DNA of 64,000 nucleotides from Chitinophagaceae bacterium UBA4407 (GCA_002390845.1 DGQT01000067.1:1-64000); one strand, 5' to 3'. Counted from the stretch's first letter, positions 34,185 through 43,245 are shown. Numbers and translations are program-made. Notes: generated by a model from the letters alone, not told the origin.

Positions 34185-35288
34185 TTAGGGATACCAACGA
34201 ATTTTTCTTGCAGTCGTGTCCAACTGAACTTGATAAGAAGAATCCATTGGTAAGCTTATTTGCGATTTCAAAATTTTTTCTGCCTTCGGTTTGATTTTTT
34301 CTCTAAGTTTTACATAAGCAGGACAAGGGTGCTCCCAAATTGCCGTTATGACCTCATCAAAAATGTACTCTTTGTCAGGCATACAAGTTTGTAGAGGCAA
34401 GCGAGTTAGCATTGTGTCCAAAAGCTTTGCACTTTTGTCGCTTTGTTGTACAACTAATGCTTGTATAAAATCTTCCGGAGCAGCTCTGTCGGCGACGTAA
34501 CCTGAAAACCCACCAGGTCGATTACCCGAAAATTTGTAAAAACGTCGACGATGATACGCTTGTAAAATGTCAAAATATGCCGTGTCTGGGTACTCCTTGA
34601 GTAGCCTAAATGAAATGTCACTAAGCTTCCAAACATTTTCTGCCATTTGCTTTTCGATGACTTTAATATCTTCTCGCTTTTTGAATTTAGCCAGCCCATA
34701 TAAAGCATATTCAATATCCCAAAAGTCAAGTTCATATCCATCATCAGAAAGTCGTCTTGGTCGTGTGGCCATTTCCTTAATAAATGAATAGTATTTCTGC
34801 TGTGGTTCTAAATTCTCAAGTATAATGTAAGCCGACCGTAGGTAATTATGTTTGGTTAGAACTTGCTCTACCGTTTTGCTTTTTTCAACCTCTGTATTCC
34901 AGTTAGCTTCTTGTAATATGTCGTCTGAGACTGTTCTTGTCCATATACCAAACTCGCCTGCATCGGTGTCAACTAATGCTGTATCCTCCAAATGATTCAT
35001 TAAGATGTCGAACTGATTGAAGGAAGTTCTATGCAGGATTTCTCTAAATGCAGACGCCCTTAAAACCGGGTGTTCTGATTGACTTAGTTGAATTAATTCA
35101 TTGTCGGTTGCCATATGTCTTAGCGAACTGTCGTAGTACATAACAATGCCTTTAGAAACAATTTTGACAAGATAAGGTTGCAGAGATTTTCTAAAGTCCT
35201 TTATTGCATAGTTATACTTGTTATCTGTCTTACAAGACCATAATAAAACGATAGTTGAAACGAATAATAGGAGTCTTGCTTTATGCAT
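34185..35288 (-). CDS. orphan lipoprotein, 367 aa, possibly alpha-helical repeat
   Basis: Lipobox LLWSCK (Cys about residue 19), so exported and lipid-anchored. After about residue 55 the sequence is helical with spaced repeats resembling HEAT units (HPVLRASAFREILHRTSFNQ, ALYGLAKFKKREDIKVIEKQ). No catalytic motif seen. AT-rich compared with its neighbours. It is the only gene between two arms that match each other over about 100 nt, so it looks like cargo. I cannot assign a function. Confidence 0.7.
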   Translation of the reverse strand: MHKARLLLFVSTIVLLWSCKTDNKYNYAIKDFRKSLQPYLVKIVSKGIVMYYDSSLRHMATDNELIQLSQSEHPVLRASAFREILHRTSFNQFDILMNHLEDTALVDTDAGEFGIWTRTVSDDILQEANWNTEVEKSKTVEQVLTKHNYLRSAYIILENLEPQQKYYSFIKEMATRPRRLSDDGYELDFWDIEYALYGLAKFKKREDIKVIEKQMAENVWKLSDISFRLLKEYPDTAYFDILQAYHRRRFYKFSGNRPGGFSGYVADRAAPEDFIQALVVQQSDKSAKLLDTMLTRLPLQTCMPDKEYIFDEVITAIWEHPCPAYVKLREKIKPKAEKILKSQISLPMDSSYQVQLDTTARKIRWYP

Positions 35289-35452
35289 AAAAATTTATAG
35301 TATGATTCAGACAGCGTATGGTTTCCATAAAAATTACCACCAACTCAAAAATAGACGAACTAAACAGCCTTGCCAAAGAAATCCAGATATTGATTTTCGA
35401 TGCTTTTATGCGGCGTTGTTTGGGCAGATCGCTTTTTATAACATATTTATTT

Positions 35453-35560
35453 TTCGCTTTGGTCTATCGCTTCGGGAAAAGCTCAATAAAATATCCTAAA
35501 GTACAAGTGTGCGACGCAACGGAAGCCTCATAGAAATACTTCAGCCCGGCTCAAAAAAAA
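35453..35560 (-). repeat. R arm of the bracket around the orphan lipoprotein
   Basis: TTTCGCTTTGGTCTATCGCT, then TCGGGAAAAGCTCAATAAAA, ATATCCTAAA, core GTACAAGTGTGCGACGCAA at 35501-35519, GGAAGCCTCATAGAAATACT and outer TCAGCCCGGCTCAAAAAAAA. This is the cleanest R arm in the window and fits the reverse complement of the L arm at 34001-34140. Confidence 0.93.
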
Positions 35561-35635
35561 TGTATTGCCGTTAATAAAAATTCAATTCTTTTTATGCTTT
35601 GTTTGTGCGTGTTTGTATTTTAGTATTTTCACTTT

Positions 35636-36769
35636 ATGAAGCAATCTTTTTTACTCATCGTTTTTAGCTGCTGTTGTTCTTTTTTATTCGCCCAGTATTC
35701 GGTGCGGTTGATTGTTACCGATGCGGCAACGCAAAAAGGCGCGGATATTTACCTTGCAGGTGACTTTAATAAATGGAACCCGGGCGACTACAATTTCAAG
35801 ATGAAGATTTTTGGAGCAACGCGGAAAGTTTATGTGTTTAAAGATGTGGCTGCGGGTAAGTTTGCTTTTAAATTTACTCGGGGCAGTTGGGAGAAAGTTG
35901 AATCTACTGCAAAAGGCGAAGATTTAGAGAACCATGAAGTGGAAGTAAGCAGCGATACCTCTTTAAGTTTTTCAATCGCAGGATGGAAAGATGATTTTCC
36001 GGATAAACCCAAACCCAATACCGCCAGCAAACAGGTGCAGGTTTTAGATACTGCTTTTTTTATGCCTCAACTAAACCGTTACAGAAAAATTTGGGTTTAC
36101 CTGCCCGTGAATTATAATTTGCTAAAGAGTAAATCTTTCCCGGTAATATACATGCACGATGGTCAGAATTTATTTAATGAACAAACCGCATTTGCAGGTG
36201 AATGGGGTGTAGACGAATGCCTGGATACATTACAACGATTACTGAATAAAGATTGTATTGTTGTGGGCATAGATAATGGCGGCGAACATCGTATGCAGGA
36301 ATACAATCCTTATGATGACGCCAAGTTTGGAAAAGGGGAGGGGAGCCAGTATGTGGATTTTCTTGTTCAAACGCTTAAACCCTTTATTGACAAGCATTAC
36401 CGGACACAAAAAGATGCAGCGCATACGGTTACCGCAGGCAGCAGTATGGGTGGTTTGATTTCTTTATACGCCGTTATAAAATATCCTGATGTATTTGGAG
36501 CAGCAGGTGTTTTTTCTCCTGCTTTCCAGGTGGCGCCGCGCTTGTACCTCGATGCCCAGCAGATGAAGTGGAAAACAGTACACCGCATCTTTTTTTATGC
36601 AGGCGCGAAAGAAAGCGAAACAATGGTTGCAAATATGAAGCAAATGGAAGATGCTTTGTATAACAGTAAAATGATCGAAGAGCAAGAAATTATATTTCCG
36701 CTGGGGCAGCATAACGAAACGTACTGGCGGCAGGTATTTGATGATTTTTATAAATGGCTGAACTTTTAA
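35636..36769 (+). CDS. exported esterase with N-terminal glycogen-binding-like domain
   Basis: A 377-aa protein: signal peptide 1-19 (ending SFLFAQ), an E-set/AMPK-type carbohydrate-binding-like domain about 22-115 (ADIYLAGDFNKWNPGDYNFK), and an Esterase-D domain about 130-375 with VIYMHDGQNLF, the nucleophile elbow VTAGSSMGGLISLYA (Ser about residue 265) and the late GQHNETYWRQ with the catalytic His. The same pairing occurs in enterochelin-esterase-like and feruloyl-esterase-like enzymes of Bacteroidota. Substrate undetermined. Confidence 0.9.
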   Translation: MKQSFLLIVFSCCCSFLFAQYSVRLIVTDAATQKGADIYLAGDFNKWNPGDYNFKMKIFGATRKVYVFKDVAAGKFAFKFTRGSWEKVESTAKGEDLENHEVEVSSDTSLSFSIAGWKDDFPDKPKPNTASKQVQVLDTAFFMPQLNRYRKIWVYLPVNYNLLKSKSFPVIYMHDGQNLFNEQTAFAGEWGVDECLDTLQRLLNKDCIVVGIDNGGEHRMQEYNPYDDAKFGKGEGSQYVDFLVQTLKPFIDKHYRTQKDAAHTVTAGSSMGGLISLYAVIKYPDVFGAAGVFSPAFQVAPRLYLDAQQMKWKTVHRIFFYAGAKESETMVANMKQMEDALYNSKMIEEQEIIFPLGQHNETYWRQVFDDFYKWLNF

Positions 36770-36770
36770 A

Positions 36771-37673
36771 TCATACGATGAAGGTTACACCTTCAACAGC
36801 AAGTTCTGTATTGGCGAATACTTCTTTTGTTTCGCTTAAAAAATCATCCAGTTTTTCATATTTACTGCTGAAGTGGCCTATGATCATTTTCTTTACATTG
36901 GCAAGCAAAGCGATGTTGGCAGCCTGATCGGTAGTGCAGTGAAACCGGCTCGCAGCGCGGTCTTCAAGGTCTCTTAAATAAGTGGTTTCGTGGTAAAGCA
37001 GGTTCGCCTCTCTTACACTGTCAGCAAGGATTTCATTGTAAATGGTATCTGAACAAAAAGCATAACTTCTTGCCGGCGTATTGGCTTTTGTTACATTTTC
37101 ATTCGTTATTATTTCACCCGCTGAGGTTATATAATCTTCTCCATCTTTTAAGTTTTCGTAGAAGGTCGTGGGGATATTGTAAAGCTGTATTTTTTCTTTA
37201 TCTATTCTTCTTGGTTTCTTTTTTTCGCGTATAACAAACCCCCAGCATTGTATGCGGTGAAATACGTTAAAACACTCCACACTAAACTTGTCTTCATCAA
37301 TAATAACACCTGCTTCTTTTAGCGGGTGAAAATGTAATGTGAACGGAAGTCTTGTATCGGCCGCTGCAAACTGAAGATCGAGTATTTGCTTTAGCGGTTC
37401 CGGTGCATGCAGGTGCAGGTCGGCTTCCCTGTTCATTAACCCAAAGCTGGTAATTAAACCGATAAGGCCAAAGTAATGATCGCCATGCAAATGAGAAATG
37501 AGTATATGGTTGATTTTACTACGTCGCACCCTGTAGCGGCTTAACTGAATTTGAGTGCCCTCGCCACAGTCGATCAATAACAACTGGTCATTTAATGTAA
37601 CTATTTGCGCCGTTGGGTGGCGTTCGTAAACGGGTAACGCAGAGTTATTGCCAAGTATAGTTACACCAAACAT
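36771..37673 (-). CDS. rnz: ribonuclease Z
   Basis: Trims the 3' trailer of tRNA precursors, in the cytoplasm as a dimer with zinc. A 300-aa metallo-beta-lactamase protein: HPTAQIVTLNDQLLLIDCGE, the metal motif LISHLHGDHYFGLIGLITSF (about 60-79, H-x-H-x-D-H), the substrate arm loop GVIIDEDKFSVECFNVFHRI and the late YLRDLEDRAASRFHCTTDQA and IGHFSSKYE (H-x-S-S-R/K-Y). Length and order are normal. At least three of four tRNA genes in the window lack an encoded CCA, so this enzyme is needed. Its stop codon is 1 bp from that of the esterase gene on the other strand. Confidence 0.95.
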   Translation of the reverse strand: MFGVTILGNNSALPVYERHPTAQIVTLNDQLLLIDCGEGTQIQLSRYRVRRSKINHILISHLHGDHYFGLIGLITSFGLMNREADLHLHAPEPLKQILDLQFAAADTRLPFTLHFHPLKEAGVIIDEDKFSVECFNVFHRIQCWGFVIREKKKPRRIDKEKIQLYNIPTTFYENLKDGEDYITSAGEIITNENVTKANTPARSYAFCSDTIYNEILADSVREANLLYHETTYLRDLEDRAASRFHCTTDQAANIALLANVKKMIIGHFSSKYEKLDDFLSETKEVFANTELAVEGVTFIV

Positions 37674-37757
37674 GGTTAATCTTTATTAATAGACTGTTTA
37701 ATCACCAAATATGTTGCAATGTAAATGCAATTGACAAAATAAATGATGCTTCTTTCT

Positions 37758-37978
37758 TTTTTGAGCCAAAGAATTGAATATCTATTTAGCTTTTGTTGCG
37801 TCGCACACTTGTGCTGTATAAAGACATTCAGCTGCGGGTTCCCCGGCAATCAACTCCACTTTTACAAAGCGACTGCAATGTATTAGAACCTCTTTGGTAA
37901 AAGCTCAATGGTATTACTGAACGTACAAGTGAGTGACACAAGGAACGATGATAATAGTACTTCAGTTCGTCAATAAAT
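37758..37978. repeat. complete long palindrome element
   Basis: L: TTTTTTGAGCCAAAGAATTG, core TTGCGTCGCACACTTGTGC at 37796-37814. R: inner TTTGGTAAAAGCTCAATGG, core GTACAAGTGAGTGACACAA at 37923-37941, outer TTCAGTTCGTCAATAAATG. The loop contains AACTCCACTTTTACAAAGCG of no recognised family. The gap 37674-38068 otherwise holds the GT2 promoter. Confidence 0.88.
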
Positions 37979-38021
37979 GATTGAATTGTGCGATCGATAA
38001 TAACGGGTTCTACTTTAAAAG

Positions 38022-38052
38022 CTTGTTACAAACTTTGTGTTCATTATTTTTG
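38022..38052 (+). promoter_or_regulatory. promoter of the glycosyltransferase gene
   Basis: -33 CTTG at 38022 and -7 TATTTTTG at 38045 with 19 nt between, close to the Bacteroidota form TTTG-N19-TAnnTTTG. It leaves a leader of only about 10 nt before the TTG start. Confidence 0.65.
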
Positions 38053-38068
38053 AATAAATTACCGGCTT

Positions 38069-39097
38069 TTGAATTATCCATCTGTTGCCATTGTAATACT
38101 CAACTATAACGGCAGAAATTACCTTCAACGTTTTCTGCCATCGGTACTTGCATCAACTTATCCTAACAAAAGGATTTATGTGGCAGATAATGCATCCACC
38201 GATGATTCCTTGCAGTTGCTACAAATAAATTTTTCCGGAGTTGAAAAAATAATACTTGATAAAAATTATGGCTTTGCCGAAGGCTATAACCAGGCTTTAA
38301 AAAAAGTTGAAGCAGATTACTTTATCCTGCTCAACTCCGATGTAGAGGTAACTACGGGCTGGATAGAGCCCATCATTACCTTAATGCAAAACGATCCTGC
38401 AATTGCGGCCTGCCAGCCAAAAATATTATCATACCATCAAAAAGATCAGTTCGAATATGCAGGTGCTTCGGGTGGCTGGATCGATTATCTCGGCTATCCG
38501 TTTGCCCGTGGCCGTGTATTTGATTATTGCGAACAGGACAATGGACAATACAACAATACCACGGAAGTATTTTGGGCCACCGGTGCAGCAATGTTTGTAA
38601 GGGCATCAGTATTTAAACAACTCGGTGGTTTTGATGGTTCCTTTTTTGCACACATGGAAGAAATAGATTTATGCTGGCGCATGCAACTGGCAGGTTATAA
38701 AATTATGTGCTGCCCGGCATCTGTTGTGTATCACGTGGGTGGTGGCACATTACCAAAAGGCAACAGCAGAAAGGTTTTCCTCAATTTCAGGAATAACCTT
38801 ATCATGCTTTGTAAAAATCTTTGCCTTACGGAAAGGCTTTGGAAACTACCACTGCGGTTATTGCTAGACGCTGCATTTGCATGGAAAAGTTTATTATCCG
38901 GTGACAGCGCCTCTTTTTTTGCTGTTGCCAAAGCACATATCGCATTTTTGCAATGGTGGTTTACTTTTAAAAAAGATATTGACCTGCCAAAAAAACACTT
39001 AAAAAAAATAAGTGGGGTGTATTCATCATCATTGGTTTGGGCTTATTTTATAAGAAAGAAAAAACGTTTTTCAGAAATTGTTAAAAAGAACTTTTAA
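38069..39097 (+). CDS. family 2 glycosyltransferase
   Basis: A 342-aa GT2 enzyme with GT-A fold: VAIVILNYNGRNYLQRFLPS (about 6-25), YVADNASTDDSLQLL, the DxD-like ILLNSDVEVTTGW (about 89-101), WATGAAMFVRASVFKQLGGF (about 167-186) and HMEEIDLCWRMQLAGYK. The order matches rhamnosyl/galactosyl-transferase-like enzymes of surface polysaccharide. A hydrophobic C-terminal stretch (about 245-300) may bind the membrane. The start is TTG: an in-frame stop lies 18 bp upstream and no ATG is available near the N-terminal strand. Confidence 0.9.
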   Translation: MNYPSVAIVILNYNGRNYLQRFLPSVLASTYPNKRIYVADNASTDDSLQLLQINFSGVEKIILDKNYGFAEGYNQALKKVEADYFILLNSDVEVTTGWIEPIITLMQNDPAIAACQPKILSYHQKDQFEYAGASGGWIDYLGYPFARGRVFDYCEQDNGQYNNTTEVFWATGAAMFVRASVFKQLGGFDGSFFAHMEEIDLCWRMQLAGYKIMCCPASVVYHVGGGTLPKGNSRKVFLNFRNNLIMLCKNLCLTERLWKLPLRLLLDAAFAWKSLLSGDSASFFAVAKAHIAFLQWWFTFKKDIDLPKKHLKKISGVYSSSLVWAYFIRKKKRFSEIVKKNF

Positions 39098-39115
39098 ATA
39101 TTTAAGCCTGCGCCT

Positions 39116-39123
39116 TATTTTTG
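39116..39123 (+). promoter_or_regulatory. probable -7 box for the 67-aa gene
   Basis: TATTTTTG, the consensus -7 box, 18 nt before the ATG; the -33 region TTTT at 39092 is weak. Confidence 0.45.
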
Positions 39124-39141
39124 TAAAGTAATTATACATAT

Positions 39142-39345
39142 ATGTCAAACGAAGTAGAAACAAACAAGGAAAAAGATTTTGGTTATAACTGGGTAACTAC
39201 ATCAAGATTTCTTTTTTACATGCAGGTATTTGTGGTTCTTGCCATGACGCTGGGCGGCTGTTATCAACTTTATCAGCACCGTTATAAGGGTAAACCCGAA
39301 GTAGAAGTTCCCGGTAACACCTTGTACACGCCACAGTACAAATAA
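39142..39345 (+). CDS. small membrane protein, 67 aa
   Basis: Has a charged N-terminus (MSNEVETNKEKDFGYN), one transmembrane helix at about 24-44 (FLFYMQVFVVLAMTLGGCYQ) and a tail ending VPGNTLYTPQYK. I do not recognise a family. It begins with an ATG, has its own -7 box and is followed by the tRNA genes. Acidic start with one helix suggests an inner-membrane accessory subunit. Confidence 0.6.
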   Translation: MSNEVETNKEKDFGYNWVTTSRFLFYMQVFVVLAMTLGGCYQLYQHRYKGKPEVEVPGNTLYTPQYK

Positions 39346-39428
39346 AAATTATCGGTAAAAATTTTGTGGTACAGTGCAGTTCCCTATTTTTGCACTCCCA
39401 AAACAGAAAGTTCTTACTAAGGATACAA

Positions 39429-39501
<73 letters not shown>

Positions 39502-39511
39502 CTGAAATTTG

Positions 39512-39538
39512 TCCCGCTCTTTTGCGGGATTTTTTTTC
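39512..39538 (+). terminator. terminator after tRNA-Gly
   Basis: TCCCGC, loop TCTTTT, GCGGGA, then TTTTTTTT. 6-bp GC-rich stem. Confidence 0.92.
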
Positions 39539-39546
39539 ATTGGGCA

Positions 39547-39632
39547 GCCCTGGTGGTGGAATTGGTAGACACGCAGGACTTAAAATCCTGTTCGCCGCAA
39601 TGCGAGTGCGGGTTCAATTCCCGCCTGGGGCA
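39547..39632 (+). tRNA. tRNA-Leu(TAA)
   Basis: 86-nt class II tRNA with a long variable arm (GTTCGCCGCAATGCGAG). Acceptor GCCCTGG / CTGGGGC with two G-U pairs, anticodon loop CTTAAAA (anticodon TAA), T loop GGTTCAATTCC. No CCA encoded. Confidence 0.97.
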
Positions 39633-39640
39633 CTGGTTTA

Positions 39641-39672
39641 AGCCGATCTCTTTACAGATCGGCTTTTTTTTT
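39641..39672 (+). terminator. terminator after tRNA-Leu
   Basis: AGCCGATCT, loop CTTTAC, AGATCGGCT, then TTTTTTTTTATTTT. 9-bp perfect stem. Confidence 0.93.
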
Positions 39673-39673
39673 A

Positions 39674-39735
39674 TTTTTTTGAGCCGGGCTGAGATATTTT
39701 ATGGCATCTTTTGTTGCGTCGCACACTTCGACTGC
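39674..39735 (+). repeat. L arm enclosing the 59-aa gene
   Basis: TTTTTTTGAGCCGGGCTGAG, then TTTTATGGCATCTTTTG and core TTGCGTCGCACACTTCGAC at 39713-39731. R partner at 40075-40153. Confidence 0.86.
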
Positions 39736-39791
39736 ATTAATTCTATTCATCAAAACAGCCACGGACAGTACATTACTTTTAAGCATTAGTG

Positions 39792-39971
39792 TTATAAACT
39801 ATCTTTTTCCTTTAATCCCTGAACCTCCTTCTTTTTTCTACGGTTTCTCCTTACAAAAAACCAGATCAACCCTATTGATGCAAGCAGTGGTAAAACAATC
39901 AACACAATAAAACCACCAACAATAAAAATGGCTGGTGGCCCGTCGAGCAAAATGGATGAAAGGCTAAACAT
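39792..39971 (-). CDS. small single-helix membrane protein, 59 aa
   Basis: Too short for usual gene finding, but it reads as a real protein: MFSLSSILLDGPPAIFIVGG, a transmembrane helix about 14-38 continuing FIVLIVLPLLASIGLIWFFV, then a basic stop-transfer RRNRRKKKEV and TAA at 39792. The ATG at 39971 is preceded by an AT-rich leader. The helix followed by a five-residue Arg/Lys cluster gives an N-out, C-in orientation. No family recognised. It is the only gene between the L arm at 39674 and the R arm at 40075. Confidence 0.62.
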   Translation of the reverse strand: MFSLSSILLDGPPAIFIVGGFIVLIVLPLLASIGLIWFFVRRNRRKKKEVQGLKEKDSL

Positions 39972-40074
39972 TTATAAAAGGCTTGTGGTACTAAATTATT
40001 GTAAGGTTGCTGAATTGCCAAACATAGTAAGAAATTTGAACGCCCTGAAAATAGCAACAAGACTGCACCAGAAT

Positions 40075-40153
40075 GTTCAATGGATATTCTGTAGTACAAG
40101 TGAGTGACACAACGGAAGCTTCATAGATATTCTTCAATTCGGCTCAAAAAAAT
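40075..40153 (-). repeat. R arm enclosing the 59-aa gene
   Basis: Core GTACAAGTGAGTGACACAA at 40094-40112, then CGGAAGCTTCATAGATATTC and outer TTCAATTCGGCTCAAAAAAA. It ends at the base before the PEP carboxylase stop codon (40154). Confidence 0.88.
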
Positions 40154-42733
40154 TTACGCGGAATTTCTACCTGCATTAATTATTCCGAATGAACAACGCA
40201 TAGCAAGCTTGCCATAAGTTTCTTTAACCGGCGATGAAATTAATTCTTCTTCTATTTCCCTTACTTTAGATAAGGCATACTGCTGTATGGTAGCAAGCGG
40301 TAAAACAATTCTTTCGCGCATACTTATAGATAACTGATCAACGGGGTAATCGGCCATGAGTTCTGTATTACCAGAGAGTTTGAGTACGTATTTTACCGTT
40401 AATTCAAATTCGTTGTAGGTCATGTTCCAGATTTCGCTGTAACGCGGATGGTGCGAAAGATATTCTGTAAGCGGGAAGTAACATTTTTTCATGGCCATCT
40501 CGCAGTTGTCCATAAGTGTTTTAAAGAACATGGACTCTTTGTAAAGCTGCTGAACCTGTTTCCATTTGCCGGCTTTATCTAATTTTTTTAATGCGGTTCC
40601 TACACCGTAGTAACCTGTTACATTTTGTTTTAGCTGGCTCCACGCACCCACGTAAGGAATGGCACGAAGATCTTTTAAACTAAGCTTTGCAGAGCCACCG
40701 CGTTTGGCCGGGCGGCTGCCGATATTGGTTTCTGCATAAAAACGCAGAGGGCTTGCATGAGACAGGTATTCTACAAAATAAGGATGCTCTTTCAATTCTA
40801 TATAAGATTGATAACTATCGTCGGCTAATGTTTGAATGAGCTTCTTTTCTTCTGCACTTAAAGTAACTTCTTTGGTTGAAAATAACTCATTTGAAATACC
40901 TGCATGTATCAGTTGTTCTATATTGAACTGAGCTGAATCAATCGTTCCGAAATTGGAGCTAACCGTTTGCCCCTGCACGGTTAATTGAATCTCTTTATTA
41001 GAAATATCTTTACCCATTGATGCATAAAACTTATGTGTTTTACCGCCACCTCTTGCAGGCGGGCCCCCACGGCCATCGAAGAACACCACATCAATGCCAA
41101 ATTGTTTACTTACACGGGTTAATTCTTCCTTTGCTTTATAAATGCCCCAGTTGGCCATAAGATAGCCGCCATCTTTGGTGCCATCGCTAAAGCCAAGCAT
41201 AATGGTTTGCAGTTTGTTTCTTCTTTTCAGATGCTTGCTGTAAACAGCATTTTTATAAAGCGTTTGCATAACGGTTGCAGCATTTTCAAGATCGTCAACC
41301 GTTTCAAATAGTGGCACAATATCTACAGTTATTTCTTCGGGCTTCCAGCCGGTTAAAGTAAATAAAGCAAATACTTCCATCACATTCAATGCACTGGTAC
41401 ACTGGCTGATGATGTACCGGTGACATCCGGCTTCACCATTTAACCGCTGAATGGTTTTAATGGTTTGTGTGCAAAGCAATGTGTCATTGAGCAGTGCATT
41501 GTCAGGAATAGCAATGCCGGCTTTTTCTGAAATATTCTGAAGCGCTTTTATTTTATCTTCTTCAGAAAGGCTTTTATAATCAGCAGGCAGAATGCCTCCG
41601 TTATCTGCTATTGCATCGAATAATTTTATATGAACTGCACTATCCTGTCTTACATCAAGCGAAGCGAAATGCAAACCGAATATTTCTACTTTGCTTATAA
41701 AGTTATCCAGTAACTGAAGGAACAGGCCATTATGTTGTTCAATCAATACAACTCTGGCTTCTGATAATACATCTAATATATTTTGCTGCGTAATATTGGC
41801 CTCTTCACCCGGTACAAAAAGGTTATCATATAATTTCTTTTCCAGTATTGCTATTTTCTCTTCCACACCCTTGAAAGTAAGACGGCGTTTGATTCTCCGC
41901 ACATCAAGATAATAGCATTTAATAATACCACCACGCAATGCATCAGCTACTTTTAACGTAATATCTGCTGTAACAAAAGGGTTGCCGTCTCTGTCGCCAC
42001 CCGGCCAGAAACCAAGCCTTATAACAGGATTTTTCGGGTCAACAAGATCTGTGTAATTATTCTTCAACGCCATTAAAATTCTGCCAGATGCAGGATAAAA
42101 AACATTTTCTAAAAACCAAAGTAAACTGATGGCTTCATCGTAAGGTGTAGGCTTTTGTTTTTTAAGAAAAGGCGTTTTGCCCAACTGCTGCAAATACATA
42201 TTAATGAGCGCCGCATTCTCCTCATTCAGCGCTTTTGAAAGGTCATTAATAATACCCAACACTTCACCCGGATAAAACTGCGTAGGATGCGCCGTGAGTA
42301 CAAGCCGGACTGAAAAGTCTTTCAGCTTTTCTGCAAGATGTTCCTGCGTTTGTGTTTGCAGTACCTCGCTCTGCAGGTGCTTTAAAGTACCTGTTCCATT
42401 TAAATCATTTACATGTTTAAATGCAGAATCCTCTAGCGCATCAAACAAAACCACCTGGCGTTCAGTAAACTGTATAAACCTGAATAAAAGATCAAGCGAT
42501 TCCTGTTGTTTCTTGTATGTTGTGTATTGCGCAAGAAAGCTGTCAACGATCTCCACAGGGCTTTGTTTTTTACGAAAACCTTCTTCACAATGCAATAGAA
42601 AAAGAGAAAGCAATACTCCGGTTTTTTCAATGCGGTGAAACGGCAAAGAAGTGAACAGACTGTTGTATAACTGGAATCGTATTCCAACCAGGTTCCTGAA
42701 TTGCTGCAAAGCATTATTTGAATAGCTTTCCAT
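40154..42733 (-). CDS. ppc: phosphoenolpyruvate carboxylase
   Basis: Adds bicarbonate to phosphoenolpyruvate to give oxaloacetate, feeding the TCA cycle. An 859-aa protein. Conserved blocks: VRLVLTAHPTQFYPGEVLGI (about 143, catalytic His), WPGGDRDGNPFVTADIT (about 244), MLGFSDGTKDGGYLMANWG (about 500) and VVFFDGRGGPPARGGGKTH (about 535). The second and third blocks differ from the E. coli wording (S-D-S-N-K-D-A-G, H-G-R-G-G-T-V-G), placing it in a divergent branch, but the key His, Arg and Lys residues are kept. Close to the usual 880-aa length; monocistronic. Confidence 0.95.
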   Translation of the reverse strand: MESYSNNALQQFRNLVGIRFQLYNSLFTSLPFHRIEKTGVLLSLFLLHCEEGFRKKQSPVEIVDSFLAQYTTYKKQQESLDLLFRFIQFTERQVVLFDALEDSAFKHVNDLNGTGTLKHLQSEVLQTQTQEHLAEKLKDFSVRLVLTAHPTQFYPGEVLGIINDLSKALNEENAALINMYLQQLGKTPFLKKQKPTPYDEAISLLWFLENVFYPASGRILMALKNNYTDLVDPKNPVIRLGFWPGGDRDGNPFVTADITLKVADALRGGIIKCYYLDVRRIKRRLTFKGVEEKIAILEKKLYDNLFVPGEEANITQQNILDVLSEARVVLIEQHNGLFLQLLDNFISKVEIFGLHFASLDVRQDSAVHIKLFDAIADNGGILPADYKSLSEEDKIKALQNISEKAGIAIPDNALLNDTLLCTQTIKTIQRLNGEAGCHRYIISQCTSALNVMEVFALFTLTGWKPEEITVDIVPLFETVDDLENAATVMQTLYKNAVYSKHLKRRNKLQTIMLGFSDGTKDGGYLMANWGIYKAKEELTRVSKQFGIDVVFFDGRGGPPARGGGKTHKFYASMGKDISNKEIQLTVQGQTVSSNFGTIDSAQFNIEQLIHAGISNELFSTKEVTLSAEEKKLIQTLADDSYQSYIELKEHPYFVEYLSHASPLRFYAETNIGSRPAKRGGSAKLSLKDLRAIPYVGAWSQLKQNVTGYYGVGTALKKLDKAGKWKQVQQLYKESMFFKTLMDNCEMAMKKCYFPLTEYLSHHPRYSEIWNMTYNEFELTVKYVLKLSGNTELMADYPVDQLSISMRERIVLPLATIQQYALSKVREIEEELISSPVKETYGKLAMRCSFGIINAGRNSA

Positions 42734-42850
42734 AACTGCTACTTTTTATATTTTATGCAGGCAATCGTTTGGCAGAGCCATGAAGATAATATAAAATAGC
42801 AATGCGCATAAAATAATGTAGTAATTATTTAAAGTACGTATATTGTATAG

Positions 42851-43188
42851 ACCGGGCTTTTGAATAACTATGAAGCTTTTCTTGCCACGCTCGTTTCACA
42901 GTTCCTCTTTCATGGCGACATTTAAGCGAAGTGTGGCAGCCTGTGCCGATGAATATCGGCATCGCACTCTTCGGCTGCCATAGCTTTATTGAGCAAAGCG
43001 AAGATAAAAGCGACGGCATGTCTTGAACTGCAGGAACTTAAATCGGAAGTCGGGAGTCAGGAACCGGAAGTTTAACTTGCGACTTATGATTCGCGTTGTT
43101 CATGGTTCGATTCCGCTCACCATTGTTCCGAACGTACAAAAGTGCGACGCAACAGTCGATGCCCAAAGCTTCATAGTTTGGCTCATAC
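42851..43188. repeat. composite long palindrome element with nested modules
   Basis: L outer: ACCGGGCTTTTGAATAACTA, then TGAAGCTTTT. Instead of the usual core a 51-nt module 42881-42931 follows (CTTGCCACGCTCG start), shared in inverse with 61611-61661. A second core CGCACTC follows at 42963, with a 62-nt segment almost identical to 46642-46705. Then a stretch of short related units (GTCGGGAGTCAGGAACC, GGAAGTTTAACTTGCGACTT) and finally R core GTACAAAAGTGCGACGCAA at 43134-43152 with outer GTTTGGCTCATACAT. At least two elements seem to have been inserted into each other. It fills most of the gap 42734-43257. Confidence 0.8.
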
Positions 43189-43245
43189 ATTTCTTCATCC
43201 AGAACAAACTTTACAATCGTCAATTTAAATGCATACGATATTCCA

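Noticed and set aside
35318..35533. Possible 71-aa gene between the orphan lipoprotein and the R arm
   Set aside because: The first 40 residues look weakly protein-like, but the frame runs into the R arm and ends in repeat-coded residues. It might be a remnant; evidence is too thin to list.
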